DNA of 64,000 nucleotides from Treponema pectinovorum (GTDB lineage: Bacteria; Spirochaetota; Spirochaetia; Treponematales; Treponemataceae): positions 124,001-188,000 of the forward strand of contig NZ_UFQO01000002.1 in assembly GCF_900497595.1 (NCBI RefSeq), given 5' to 3'. The notes under the pieces were generated by a model. It saw only the letters and a list, made by a program, of their open reading frames with translations, searched no databases and was not told the origin of the DNA. Shown here in pieces: positions 49,977 to 59,709 of this stretch. Position 1 is the stretch's first letter, and each line of letters opens with the position of its first letter. Both the position numbers and the translations under genes were made by a program.

Positions 49977-51539
49977 ATGAGCAAAATCGCTATAAGAATC
50001 AATCCAGCAGACATTGTTGCAGTTGCACTCCAGCCTTTAGCAAAGGGAACTTCTGTTTCTCTTGAAGCTATGGAAAACGCTCCTGCACTTACTGTAACGC
50101 TCAAAGAGGACATTGTTCCTGGTCATAAATTTGCTCTTCGCAATATAAAAAAAGATGAACCTATAATAAAATACGGTTATCCGATCGGTGCAGCTTCTCA
50201 GAATATTGAAGAGGGTGCACATGTTCACTCGCACAATATTCACACTCTTCTTTCTGAAAAATTTGAATATTCATACAACGAAAAAGCGGCAAAAACTGCT
50301 TACGAAAATTGGTTTAAAGAAACTGAATCTTTACGCAAAAATATTCCAACCGTAAATGTTTATAAACGCCCAGATGGTCGCGTTGGAAGCCGAAACGAAA
50401 TTTGGATTGTTCCACTTGTTGGCTGCGTCAATAAAATTTCTGAAACTCTTACAGCATGGGCAAACGGCAAATTCCTTGGTGGCGAACCTGGTCCAAATGT
50501 TGAAGGCGGCCTTGAAGGCGTATTTACCTGGACTCATCCTTATGGTTGTTCGCAGATGGGTGGCGACAAAGAAACAACTGCTAAAATTCTTGCCGATTTA
50601 GTTCATCATCCTAATGCAGGAGGCGTCTTAGTTGTTTCGCTCGGTTGTGAAGAAAACAATATTCCATATTTCAAAGAATTTTTGGGCGAATATGATGAAA
50701 ACCGCGTAAAATTTATGACTTCTCAACTTTGCGATGACGAACTTGAAGAAGGAAAAAAACTCATAACAGAACTTGTTGACTATGTTAAGGATTTTAAACG
50801 AGAACCTGCTCCGCTTTCTGAAGTTGTTTTGGGTATGAAGTGTGGAGGTTCTGACGGTATGTCTGGAATAACTGCAAATGCTCTTATAGGGCGAGTTTGC
50901 GACGCTTTAACTGGAATGGGTGGAAAAGTAATGTTGACAGAAGTTCCAGAAATGTTTGGCGCAGAGCAAATGTTGATGAACAGAGCGGTTAATAAAGAAG
51001 TTTTTGAAAAAACCGTCGACCTTATAAACAACTTTAAAGACTATTACACAAAACACGATCAAGTTTGCTACGAAAATCCATCTCCTGGAAACAAAGCAGG
51101 CGGAATTACAACTTTGGAAGATAAATCGTTGGGTTGTGTTCAAAAAGGTGGAAAAGCTCCAGTTATGGGCGTTCTAAAATACGGCGAAAGAATTAAAGAA
51201 AAGGGACTTTCGCTTTTGGAAGGACCCGGAAACGACATTGTTTCGACTACGGATTTAGCTTCTGCTGGTGCAAACATAATTCTTTTCTCTACAGGGCGAG
51301 GAACTCCACTTGGCTCTCCAGTTCCTACAATTAAAATTGCAACAAACCATCCGCTTGCAGAAAAAAAATCTAACTGGATTGATTTTGATGCAGCAAGGCT
51401 CTTAGACGAACCAAGCGATGAAGTTAGAGATTCTCTTTTGCAGCAGATTTGCGATGTCGTTTCTGGAAGACTTATGGCTAAAAACGAAAAAAATAACTAT
51501 CGAGAAATTGCAATTTTTAAAGATGGCGTAACTCTGTAA
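49977..51539 (+). CDS. uxaA: Altronate dehydratase (UxaA/GarD family)
   Basis: 520 aa. The N-terminal SAF domain (MSKIAIRINPADIVAVALQP, EGAHVHSHNIHTLL) is followed by the large catalytic domain: YKRPDGRVGSRNEIWIVPLV near residue 125, TWTHPYGCSQMGGD near 190, GMKCGGSDGMSGITANALIG near 290 and PSPGNKAGGITTLEDKSLGC near 370. The enzyme dehydrates D-altronate to 2-keto-3-deoxygluconate in the galacturonate branch; galactarate or D-glucarate dehydratases of the same family are alternatives. AGAGG precedes the ATG and could pair with the upstream CCTCT in the leader. It stands next to tRNA-Ala, apart from the other uronate genes, and has no obvious copy of their operator. Confidence 0.92.
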   Translation: MSKIAIRINPADIVAVALQPLAKGTSVSLEAMENAPALTVTLKEDIVPGHKFALRNIKKDEPIIKYGYPIGAASQNIEEGAHVHSHNIHTLLSEKFEYSYNEKAAKTAYENWFKETESLRKNIPTVNVYKRPDGRVGSRNEIWIVPLVGCVNKISETLTAWANGKFLGGEPGPNVEGGLEGVFTWTHPYGCSQMGGDKETTAKILADLVHHPNAGGVLVVSLGCEENNIPYFKEFLGEYDENRVKFMTSQLCDDELEEGKKLITELVDYVKDFKREPAPLSEVVLGMKCGGSDGMSGITANALIGRVCDALTGMGGKVMLTEVPEMFGAEQMLMNRAVNKEVFEKTVDLINNFKDYYTKHDQVCYENPSPGNKAGGITTLEDKSLGCVQKGGKAPVMGVLKYGERIKEKGLSLLEGPGNDIVSTTDLASAGANIILFSTGRGTPLGSPVPTIKIATNHPLAEKKSNWIDFDAARLLDEPSDEVRDSLLQQICDVVSGRLMAKNEKNNYREIAIFKDGVTL

Positions 51540-51567
51540 AATACATTTAAAACAAAAAAATAAAATC

Positions 51568-51616
51568 ACCGCTTTTTGAATATGGGATTCCTATAAGTTC
51601 AAGAGGCGGTTTTTTG
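51568..51616 (+). terminator. Intrinsic terminator of uxaA
   Basis: ACCGCTTTTTGAA pairs with TTCAAGAGGCGGT (G-U pairs in the middle), followed by TTTTTTG. Confidence 0.7.
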
Positions 51617-51648
51617 TTTATAGATGCTTATCACGCTTTGTAAAAAAA

Positions 51649-54600
51649 TTATTCTTCGTTATTGTCATATAAATATTTTTCTATAGTTGCATTTAAATCG
51701 ATTTTTCTGCATTCATCGCTAATTTCAATTTCTTTTGCAAATCGTAAGTAATATAAAAAACAGCGAATTTTTTCGGGTTGCACACCATACATCTGGGAAA
51801 CAGCCTGTGCATAAGAAGCGAGTTGAACATAGTAAAGTTCAGGTTTTATATCCTGATTTGTCTTATAATCAACAATCACAAAGTCGCCATTTTCATCTTT
51901 AAAAACTAAATCTATCGTTCCGTTTACAATTTTATCTCCAATCCGGCTTCTAAAAGATTCTTCTGCTCTATGCCAAACAGAATTTATCGCCTTTTTCCCA
52001 ATTTGCGAATTTTTAAATTCTTCTTTCATTTTTATGCAGGCTTCTTCAATTATCAGCAAGTCTTCGCGGTTACCGTCAAGATGGGTTATATCTTTATTGC
52101 TGTAAGGAATTTTGTCTTCTGTTTTATTTATTGCGCTTTCCATATATGCGTGCGCAATCGTTCCAAAATCGTTATACCCAAAATTTTTGTGCCTTTGACT
52201 TTCGACAATTTCGTTTATTTGCGCATAGGGCAGATTTTTTATATCGCTTGTATTTTCTTCAAATTCTTCTTTATAAAGTTTGCTCGGAGAAAGATGAATC
52301 TTTTCTACGATTTCTTTTTTTAACAACTGCGAATTTTCATAGGGATTTTTGTTCCTGAGTCCTTTTACAAATTTAGTTTTTTCGCTTGAAATATTTTTTC
52401 TTCCGCTTTCAATAAAAATCTCGCTTCGTGGATATTGCGGAATATACTCGATTTCTGTAAACGGAGAAAAAACTTTGTTTTCATCTTCTTGATAAAAATC
52501 GACTATTGGCGAAAGACAATCGTAAATGCTCAAGATTTTTCCTTCGTTCCCTGGCAAATACTTATGACTCTTATCCCAGCCTTTTTTTGAATATTTGCCG
52601 TTTGTTATAAAAACTTCATCGATGGCACGAGTGAGTGCAACATAAGTCAGACGGCGCATTTCTGCACTCTGCATTGCATAATTTTCTTCCTTTGCATATT
52701 CAAAGAAAAAATTTTTTGCAGAATCGCTAAAAGTTTCGCACAAGGGACTATTTACGGTAATTCCAAAATCGCGGCTTAAATAAATTGGCATATCATTTTT
52801 TGAATATCCTTTTGAATTTTGAGTGTTGCAGACAAAAACGATTTTAAATTCAAGACCCTTGCTCTTGTGAATCGACATTATGTGAACGCCATCTGATTTT
52901 TCAAGCGGAATATTTATTTCTAACGAAGAATTTTCCTCGCTATATGAATCTAAACTGTCTACAAAACTTGCAAGATTCAAATTTGCTTCATCTGCTTGCC
53001 TGGAAAGTTCAAAAAGCAAATCGTAGAGTTTTCCGTAATTTTCTACAGATTTATTCCACATAGTTTCAAAGCGATATCCGCCTTCATACCAAAGCAGAGA
53101 AATTGTTTTTGCAAGCGAATTTTCTTTGGAAAAATTTTTTACTCGTTCAAAAAAAATCGATGCTTGTCTAAATCTTAAAAGCGAATCTTCTTCTAAAAGA
53201 TTTTCACTTTCGTTTGCAAAGGGTTCTAAATTTTGTGATAAAACCGCTTCACTTTCCTGCAAAGAAAGGTTTACAAAAGGTGAACGCAAAACCTGTGCAT
53301 AAGCGAGTCTATCTTTTGGATAAGCACACAAACGCAGATACGAAGTTATATCGCAAACTGGACCGTCAGAAAAAAATCCCTTTATATTTTCAGTATTATA
53401 CGGAATTCCGTGAGCCAAAAATGTACGCTCAAAAACTGCCTGATGCGAATACGTATTCATCAATATCACTATATCAGACGGATTTATTCCATTTTCAATT
53501 TTTTCTTTTATTTTTAAAGCAACCCATTGCGCTTCTGCACTTTCTTTAAAGAGTGAATTTTCTTCCTGCTCTTCATCTTTCTCAAAAAACGCAAGGTGAA
53601 TCCGCTTTTCTTTTATCGTCTTATCTTTATAGTCTGGAATGCAAACATTGTGATAAATCGCTTCATAACTTGGAATCTCCACATTGATTTGCGTTTCTTT
53701 ATAAAAAACTGAGGGTAAATTTTCGCTGCATTTTGTATTGTTCAGAGGATATTTTTCTCCACCAAAAATCGTGTTAAAAGCGGCTATAAGCTCAGGGTGC
53801 GAGCGATGATTTGTCGCCATTTCGAGTTTTCCGTCTTGAAAATCCTTTGTAAGATTGTTGAATACTTCTACATCTGCTCCACGAAATTTATAAATACTCT
53901 GTTTTTCATCGCCAACAAAAAATAACTTGTCCGGCAAAATTTCTGCGATTGAAGGAACGCCTTTTTCCTGTCGTTCAATTTTTTCTGCAAGGAGAAAAAG
54001 CATATCCCGCTGGTCTTTGTTGTTATCCTGAAATTCATCAATCATTATCGCTTTGTATTTTTTCTTTTCCAAAAGTCTAATTTCAGGATGTTCACGCAAA
54101 ATACAGAGAGCCATATTGGAAATGTCCGAAAAAGTAAGGCAATTCAAAGAACGTTTTGTTTCCATAACAATCTGCTGAAATTCTTGCAGGAGAGGAATCA
54201 ATTCGTTTACAAAAGGAATTCCGTAAATGTAGTTAAAAAGCGAAATCAGATATGAAAGATTTTTTCGCAATTCGTCAACCAGACAGGAAAATTCTTTTCC
54301 TCCCTTTGTATTTCCTGCCTTTGGATACTTAAATTGAGTTAAACTAAAAACATATTTTTCCAGCGTAAAATTTTTATCTGATATTTCATCTTGATAATTT
54401 TTATCTTTTAACTGCTGTGCAGAAATGAATATTGCTTCTGGAATTTCTGTAGAATTTTTTATTTTAAGGTAAGCTTGAAAAAAATTTGTTTCCCGATTTC
54501 CTTCAAATTCATCTTCAAATCTTTCTGCTTCTTCAAGAAGCCCGTGTATCGACTGAACCGTTTTTTCCCATTCAATTTCAATTTTTTTATACTGCTTTTC

Positions 54601-55143
54601 CAAATCGCCATAAAAATCTATGGGCTCTGCAATTTTTGATTTTTTTAAAATTGGTTCTACAAATAAATCTTCTGCAATCTGTTCATAATCCTGAATTTTT
54701 ACAAAATGCTTTATTGCAGGATTTTCCCTGTGCTCCAAAATAAACGGCAGCGCTTTTTCCCTTACCTGAGCAAAAACTTTTTTTTCGTCTTGCGTAAAAT
54801 CCGGACTAATTCCATAAAATCTGGAACCGAGTTTTGCGACACTGTTACAATAACTATCCAAAGTTTTTATATTTGCTTTATAAAACAGAGCCGCTTGTTC
54901 AGGAGCCTCGTTTTTTAGAACCTTGTAAATCCTTTCGGACATTTCAACAGTCGCTTTTTTTGTAAAAGTTAAAGTCAAAATTTCGTCCACTGAATAATTA
55001 AATTTTTTGACCAGATTTAGAAATCGTTGCGAAAGAACGGTTGTTTTCCCAGAGCCTGCGCCAGCGGCAACCACAGTATTTTTTATGCTTTCTATAGCTC
55101 TCTGCTGTTCTGGCAGAGGACTCCTTTTTTTCTCTTCGTTCAT
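51649..55143 (-). CDS. addA: ATP-dependent helicase/nuclease AddA
   Basis: 1164 aa. UvrD-type helicase with Walker A VVAAGAGSGKTTVLSQRFLN near residue 31, IMIDEFQDNNKDQRDMLFLL (motif II, D-E-F-Q), LFFVGDEKQSIYKFRGADVE (motif III), HIMSIHKSKGLEFKIVFVCN (motif V) and TYVALTRAIDEVFITNG (motif VI). A C-terminal PD-(D/E)XK nuclease ends the protein (GTIDLVFKDENGDFVIVDYK). AddAB processes double-strand breaks and loads RecA, replacing RecBCD. AGGA precedes the ATG. It lies 15 bp after addB. Confidence 0.93.
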   Translation of the reverse strand: MNEEKKRSPLPEQQRAIESIKNTVVAAGAGSGKTTVLSQRFLNLVKKFNYSVDEILTLTFTKKATVEMSERIYKVLKNEAPEQAALFYKANIKTLDSYCNSVAKLGSRFYGISPDFTQDEKKVFAQVREKALPFILEHRENPAIKHFVKIQDYEQIAEDLFVEPILKKSKIAEPIDFYGDLEKQYKKIEIEWEKTVQSIHGLLEEAERFEDEFEGNRETNFFQAYLKIKNSTEIPEAIFISAQQLKDKNYQDEISDKNFTLEKYVFSLTQFKYPKAGNTKGGKEFSCLVDELRKNLSYLISLFNYIYGIPFVNELIPLLQEFQQIVMETKRSLNCLTFSDISNMALCILREHPEIRLLEKKKYKAIMIDEFQDNNKDQRDMLFLLAEKIERQEKGVPSIAEILPDKLFFVGDEKQSIYKFRGADVEVFNNLTKDFQDGKLEMATNHRSHPELIAAFNTIFGGEKYPLNNTKCSENLPSVFYKETQINVEIPSYEAIYHNVCIPDYKDKTIKEKRIHLAFFEKDEEQEENSLFKESAEAQWVALKIKEKIENGINPSDIVILMNTYSHQAVFERTFLAHGIPYNTENIKGFFSDGPVCDITSYLRLCAYPKDRLAYAQVLRSPFVNLSLQESEAVLSQNLEPFANESENLLEEDSLLRFRQASIFFERVKNFSKENSLAKTISLLWYEGGYRFETMWNKSVENYGKLYDLLFELSRQADEANLNLASFVDSLDSYSEENSSLEINIPLEKSDGVHIMSIHKSKGLEFKIVFVCNTQNSKGYSKNDMPIYLSRDFGITVNSPLCETFSDSAKNFFFEYAKEENYAMQSAEMRRLTYVALTRAIDEVFITNGKYSKKGWDKSHKYLPGNEGKILSIYDCLSPIVDFYQEDENKVFSPFTEIEYIPQYPRSEIFIESGRKNISSEKTKFVKGLRNKNPYENSQLLKKEIVEKIHLSPSKLYKEEFEENTSDIKNLPYAQINEIVESQRHKNFGYNDFGTIAHAYMESAINKTEDKIPYSNKDITHLDGNREDLLIIEEACIKMKEEFKNSQIGKKAINSVWHRAEESFRSRIGDKIVNGTIDLVFKDENGDFVIVDYKTNQDIKPELYYVQLASYAQAVSQMYGVQPEKIRCFLYYLRFAKEIEISDECRKIDLNATIEKYLYDNNEE

Positions 55144-55158
55144 TTTTTTTCCTGCTAT

Positions 55159-57969
55159 CTATTCGCCTTTTGCTACATTAAATGTTTTTCTGCAAATTGT
55201 TCTGTAATCGCACGCTGAACACTTTGTAAAAGTCTGAATTTTATCATTCAATCTAAAATCGCCATCTTTTATTCGGTTTACAAAATTAAAAGAGGCTTGT
55301 TTGGTCTTTTCAATCGTTGCTCTAAAATCATCGTAGTTAAAAATTTCTTCCCGATTTTTTCCTGCACGACCTGCAATTTCTTTTCCAAAAACTGGAACAC
55401 AGACTGCATTTGAAATATCAAAAAAAGCAGCATTTTCGACCTTTATTGGTTTTTCCTGATTTTCCAAAAGGAAAACATATAGTGGCATTTGAAAATCCGG
55501 TAAATCTTGTTCTTCTAACGCAATTTCTTTTTCATCATTTTCGTTTTGAGGAATTTCGTAAAACAAATTTTCAGGAATTGCATATTTCGAATTTTTAAAA
55601 TCTACAAGATAATACTGCTCGTTTGCTGCATCTTTTAAAAGACAGTCGATTTTTCCCATAAAGCTATAATCCTTGCCTTCCTCAGAAAAATAAAAACTGC
55701 CTTCTGTTTTTTCAACAAAACAACCGTTAAAAACTGTACAAAAATGTGTTACAAACTTAAAAATAACATCGCTTATCGTCTGTTTTGTCGTGTTCAAAAG
55801 CTGTTTTTTTAAATAACTACTTTCGCCGTTTTCGCAGGAATTTATCGCTTCGTCAATTGAAATTTTCAGCATTTTAGCAAATTCTGGCGAAAGAGCATTC
55901 TCTTCAATTTTTAATTGAATTCTATCTTTTAAAAGCTTTTTACAAAAACACTCGAGTATTTTGTGATATAAATTTCCGCTGGCATATTGGTCAATCAACT
56001 CTCCAGCATTTTCTTGCTTTTTAAGATTCAAGATTTTTTCAAAAAAATAAATTCTTGGACAAGAATAAAATTTTTTCAAACCCGTCGCAGAAATATGAAG
56101 TTTTTTTTGTTTTCCATTTTTATCATTACCAAAAGTAATATCGCTTAGAGCAAGAATAGATTTTTCCTGAGGACTCGCCTGTGTTTTTTGAATTTTGAGC
56201 CAATTAAAAAAACTTTCACTTTGAATTTGCGTAATCACTTTAGGAAATTCTATTTTTTCGCCACAAAACCATTTTTTCTCTGCGTTATAAGGATTTTCTG
56301 GAAAAAGTTTTTCTTCATCATCAATTTTATCTAAATCAACTTCTCTTAAATAACTTACCGCCTGCGAATAACCGTCTAAAGTTCGCTTTGAACAGGAAAA
56401 TTGAACTTGCTCGCCAACGCTGTTCATAAGATAAAGCCAAATATATTTATCTGAAACATTTGTTTCATCTCTTTTTAAAAGACGAGTTCTTTTTTCATCA
56501 TTTAAAAATGAAAGTTCTTTATACGCAACATTTAAGGAATTCTGGCTTGAATCTACGACAAAATGGCACGAAAAAGGTGCACAGGCCGCAGTTTTATAAG
56601 GATAAATCTGAACACCACCTTCTTCTGCCTGTTCAAGATATTTTACATCCGACAAAAAATCGACAAAAAAATCAAAAGGACAAGGAACAATACATTCTTC
56701 GTATTTTCCTTCTAAATCGATTATTGCCCCCAATTCGCTTATGCAGCGGCTCAATATGTTGTTTGTTTTTTGACTGCAAAGGTTCATATCAAAAAATTGA
56801 GTTCTAAACGAAAAATAATTTTCGCGAACTTGAGCAAAAGTCTTTGCGCTTTTAAAAAGCTCCAGCGATTTTTTTAATTTATTGTAAAAACTTTCAACAA
56901 TTTCTTCTGGACGATTTTCTTTAAAAGATTCTTTCCATATATCAATATTTTTCCCTTCATATTTAAAACTGCATATACAGTGATTTTCTCTTCCGTATTG
57001 AACCAATTTTTCACCCAAATCGCCAGTTTTCCACGGAAGCTCATTGTTCAAAAGAAAATTTTTTATAGATTCATAAGCGTTTTGACTTTCCGCACATTCT
57101 TTTATTTGTCTAAAAAGGCAGCCAGCTCCAGTTGCGTCCAATGCTCTTGAAAATCTCATAACATGAGGAATTTCCATCAGTTCAAATTCGCGGTCAATAT
57201 AAGGCCCAAAAAGTTCTAAATCTGGAACGCTAACAGCAATCTGCGACCAGGGAACTCCTTTTTTTCTATTTAGGATAGAAATCTCGCTCGCCAAATTTTT
57301 TATTTCAACCCGTGAATTATTAAAAACTTTTACTCCGCCCAAAATTTTTTCTTCATCAGAAACTCTAACTATTTTTATGAATTCCGTTGAATTCTCCAAA
57401 ATCGAGCGATATTCTTCCCAATCGGAATTTATCTCTGGAAAAAAAATCACATATTTTTTGCCATTATTTTTAAAAGGCGGACGTTCCCACGCAGGATCAA
57501 AAAGATTGTACTTATCCAAAAATGCTTTATATCTTTTATAAAGTTCTTCAAGGTCAAAATCTTCTAAATCTTTAGCACCACCATTTTTCTCAGAAAATTC
57601 TTTCCACAATCCCAAAGAAGGTAAAATCGATGCGAGCCAATTTGTAAAACTCGAAGCTGTCTTTGCAAATTCTTGTGGAATTAAATTTTTAAAAAAAGGA
57701 TTTTTAGCATTTTCTTGAATTACCAACGAAGCAAAAATAGAACGCATCGTTGCAGGAATAGACTCTTTGCCTTGATTTTCACCACGAACCGCCTGCGCTT
57801 TAAATTTGTCCCATGCGAGAAATCTTTCCATGCTCACTGCGGAACAGTCGCTTGTAAAAATTATCCTATCTGCCCACATCGAAGCGGAAATTTCTGTCGG
57901 AAAAACGAAAATACAATTTTCATCCCTTATGTTTTCCCTCAGATTTTTTTCAATTAAATTTTCTTGCAT
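55159..57969 (-). CDS. addB: AddB-like nuclease subunit (PD-(D/E)XK, iron-sulfur)
   Basis: 936 aa. N-terminal inactivated helicase-like part; C-terminal PD-(D/E)XK nuclease with MGKIDCLLKDAANEQYYLVD followed by FKNSKY near residue 775. The four cysteines of the AddB-type 4Fe-4S cluster are visible: one in KKFYSCPRIYFFEKIL near 625 and a C-terminal C-X2-C-X5-C (TKCSACDYRTICRKTF). Shorter and divergent compared with Bacillus AddB, as usual outside Firmicutes. First gene of the addB-addA pair. Upstream on the minus strand is an extended -10 TGA-TATAAT about 21 nt before the ATG; the ribosome-binding site is weak. Confidence 0.85.
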   Translation of the reverse strand: MQENLIEKNLRENIRDENCIFVFPTEISASMWADRIIFTSDCSAVSMERFLAWDKFKAQAVRGENQGKESIPATMRSIFASLVIQENAKNPFFKNLIPQEFAKTASSFTNWLASILPSLGLWKEFSEKNGGAKDLEDFDLEELYKRYKAFLDKYNLFDPAWERPPFKNNGKKYVIFFPEINSDWEEYRSILENSTEFIKIVRVSDEEKILGGVKVFNNSRVEIKNLASEISILNRKKGVPWSQIAVSVPDLELFGPYIDREFELMEIPHVMRFSRALDATGAGCLFRQIKECAESQNAYESIKNFLLNNELPWKTGDLGEKLVQYGRENHCICSFKYEGKNIDIWKESFKENRPEEIVESFYNKLKKSLELFKSAKTFAQVRENYFSFRTQFFDMNLCSQKTNNILSRCISELGAIIDLEGKYEECIVPCPFDFFVDFLSDVKYLEQAEEGGVQIYPYKTAACAPFSCHFVVDSSQNSLNVAYKELSFLNDEKRTRLLKRDETNVSDKYIWLYLMNSVGEQVQFSCSKRTLDGYSQAVSYLREVDLDKIDDEEKLFPENPYNAEKKWFCGEKIEFPKVITQIQSESFFNWLKIQKTQASPQEKSILALSDITFGNDKNGKQKKLHISATGLKKFYSCPRIYFFEKILNLKKQENAGELIDQYASGNLYHKILECFCKKLLKDRIQLKIEENALSPEFAKMLKISIDEAINSCENGESSYLKKQLLNTTKQTISDVIFKFVTHFCTVFNGCFVEKTEGSFYFSEEGKDYSFMGKIDCLLKDAANEQYYLVDFKNSKYAIPENLFYEIPQNENDEKEIALEEQDLPDFQMPLYVFLLENQEKPIKVENAAFFDISNAVCVPVFGKEIAGRAGKNREEIFNYDDFRATIEKTKQASFNFVNRIKDGDFRLNDKIQTFTKCSACDYRTICRKTFNVAKGE

Positions 57970-58104
57970 TTTTATCTCGTTATAAAAAAATTATATCACG
58001 AAAAAATAATTTATTATTTGCACAAATAAGTTTTGAATTTTCATTTGAGATTTACTGCCAAAACTTTATATACACAAATAGTAAAATTCGTAATAAAATA
58101 TATG

Positions 58105-58117
58105 CCATAAATTATGG
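58105..58117. promoter_or_regulatory. Palindrome upstream of uxaC
   Basis: CCATAAATTATGG, a perfect inverted repeat around a central A, 45 bp before the uxaC ATG in the 193-bp divergent region between addB and uxaC. A second imperfect pair, GGTTT/AAACC, follows directly. It is not similar to the uxuA/dctP operators. Candidate regulator site only. Confidence 0.35.
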
Positions 58118-58162
58118 TTTGAGTATTTTCAAAACCAAAAATAACACTAACGGAGTTACGAA

Positions 58163-59572
58163 ATGAAAAAATTCATGGACAAAAATTTTTTGCTAGAAAC
58201 AAAAACTGCTCAAAAACTTTTTGACGCTTGCAAAGATGAACCGCTTTGGGACTACCATTGCCACCTTATTCCTGCTCAAATTGCAGAAAATAAAAAATTC
58301 AAAAATTTAACAGAAATTTGGCTTGGTGGAGACCACTACAAATGGCGCCAGATGAGAACTTACGGAGTTACCGAGGACTACATCACAGGCGATAAACCAG
58401 ATTATGAAAAATTCTTAAAATGGGCAGAAACGATTGAGCATCTCATCGGAAATCCTCTTTACCATTGGACACATATGGAACTCCAGCGCTATTTTGGAAT
58501 TTATGAACCACTCACTGTAGAATCAGCACCTCGCATCTGGGAAAAAGCAAATGCAATGCTACAGACAGATGAACTTTCTGTAAAAGGAATTTTCGAGAAA
58601 TTTCATGTTTATGCAGTAGGAACAACAGACGACCCAATCGATGACCTTGAATACCACAAGGCAATCGCAGCAGGAACCGCTCCTATCGGAAAAATCAACA
58701 CAAAGGTTCGCCCTTCATATCGCCCAGACAAAGCATTAAATATCAACCTTCCAACTTATAAAGATTATATGAAAAAACTTTCAGAAGTTTCTGGAATCGA
58801 TATTAAAACTTCAGATGATGTAATTGCTGCTCTCATAAAACGCCTCGATTACTTTGTCGAAGTTGGTTGCAAAGCGTCAGACCATGCACTTGAATATCCT
58901 CCTTGCAAAGTAGACACAGATGCAAACATCGATGCAGTTGTTGCACGTGCATTAAAAGGCGAAGTTATTTCAGAAAGCGAAGCAGAAGCATACAAAACAA
59001 AAGTTTTAGTAGCACTCGGACGCGCTTATGCAGAAAGAGGAATCGTACAGCAGTGGCACATGAATGCAATCCGCGACAACAATAAAGCAATGTTCAAAAA
59101 ATTAGGTCCGGACACAGGATTCGACGGTTCACACGACAAGCCAATGGCAGAAAATCTTGCTGGTCTTCTTTCTCTTATCGAAGCAGCAGGCGGAACTCCA
59201 AAAACAATTCTCTATACTTTAAATCCAAAAGATTACTATTCTATGGGTACAATTATGGGTTGCTTCCAGGGTGGAGGAATCAAAGGCAAAATTCAGATGG
59301 GTTCAGGCTGGTGGTTCTGTGACCACAAAGATGGAATGGAACAGCAGATAAAAGTTCTGGGCAATCTCGGAATGATACCTGCATTTGTCGGAATGTTAAC
59401 CGATTCCCGCTCGTTCCTCTCTTATTCGCGCCACGAATATTTCCGCCGCATACTCTGCAACATCATTGGAACTTGGGTAGAAAACGGTGAATATCCTGAT
59501 GACGAAAAAATGCTCACAAAAATAGTAAAAGACATAAGCTTTGGCAATGCACTTAACTACTTTGGAAAATAA
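58163..59572 (+). CDS. uxaC: Glucuronate isomerase (uronate isomerase)
   Basis: 469 aa, UxaC family of the amidohydrolase superfamily. Visible are DEPLWDYHCHLIPAQIAENK (H-C-H near residue 32), IWLGGDHYKWRQMRTYGV near 52, VYAVGTTDDPIDDLEYHK near 150, VQQWHMNAIRDNNKAMFKKL near 296 and GMLTDSRSFLSYSRHEYFRR near 410. It converts D-glucuronate to D-fructuronate and D-galacturonate to D-tagaturonate, the entry point for the UxuB/UxuA and UxaA steps encoded elsewhere in the window. GGAG precedes the ATG. Monocistronic with its own terminator. Confidence 0.96.
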   Translation: MKKFMDKNFLLETKTAQKLFDACKDEPLWDYHCHLIPAQIAENKKFKNLTEIWLGGDHYKWRQMRTYGVTEDYITGDKPDYEKFLKWAETIEHLIGNPLYHWTHMELQRYFGIYEPLTVESAPRIWEKANAMLQTDELSVKGIFEKFHVYAVGTTDDPIDDLEYHKAIAAGTAPIGKINTKVRPSYRPDKALNINLPTYKDYMKKLSEVSGIDIKTSDDVIAALIKRLDYFVEVGCKASDHALEYPPCKVDTDANIDAVVARALKGEVISESEAEAYKTKVLVALGRAYAERGIVQQWHMNAIRDNNKAMFKKLGPDTGFDGSHDKPMAENLAGLLSLIEAAGGTPKTILYTLNPKDYYSMGTIMGCFQGGGIKGKIQMGSGWWFCDHKDGMEQQIKVLGNLGMIPAFVGMLTDSRSFLSYSRHEYFRRILCNIIGTWVENGEYPDDEKMLTKIVKDISFGNALNYFGK

Positions 59573-59608
59573 CTCGTCTAAAAAGTAAAACCCCAAAAAT
59601 AAAAAACG

Positions 59609-59640
59609 AGGCACTTCAAAATGAAGTGCCTTTTTCTTTT
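59609..59640 (+). terminator. Intrinsic terminator of uxaC
   Basis: AGGCACTTC/GAAGTGCCT, perfect 9-bp stem with a 5-nt loop, followed by TTTTCTTTT. Confidence 0.9.
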
Positions 59641-59709
59641 TCATCTATTGCTGAATATATTATTTAATTGCAAAGTTTTTCTTAAAACCTAAAAAATTTA
59701 AAATTCATC

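Noticed and set aside
58105-58117. Palindrome before uxaC as a fourth hexuronate operator
   Set aside because: CCATAAATTATGG does not align with the TATACTARTATA core of the other three sites.
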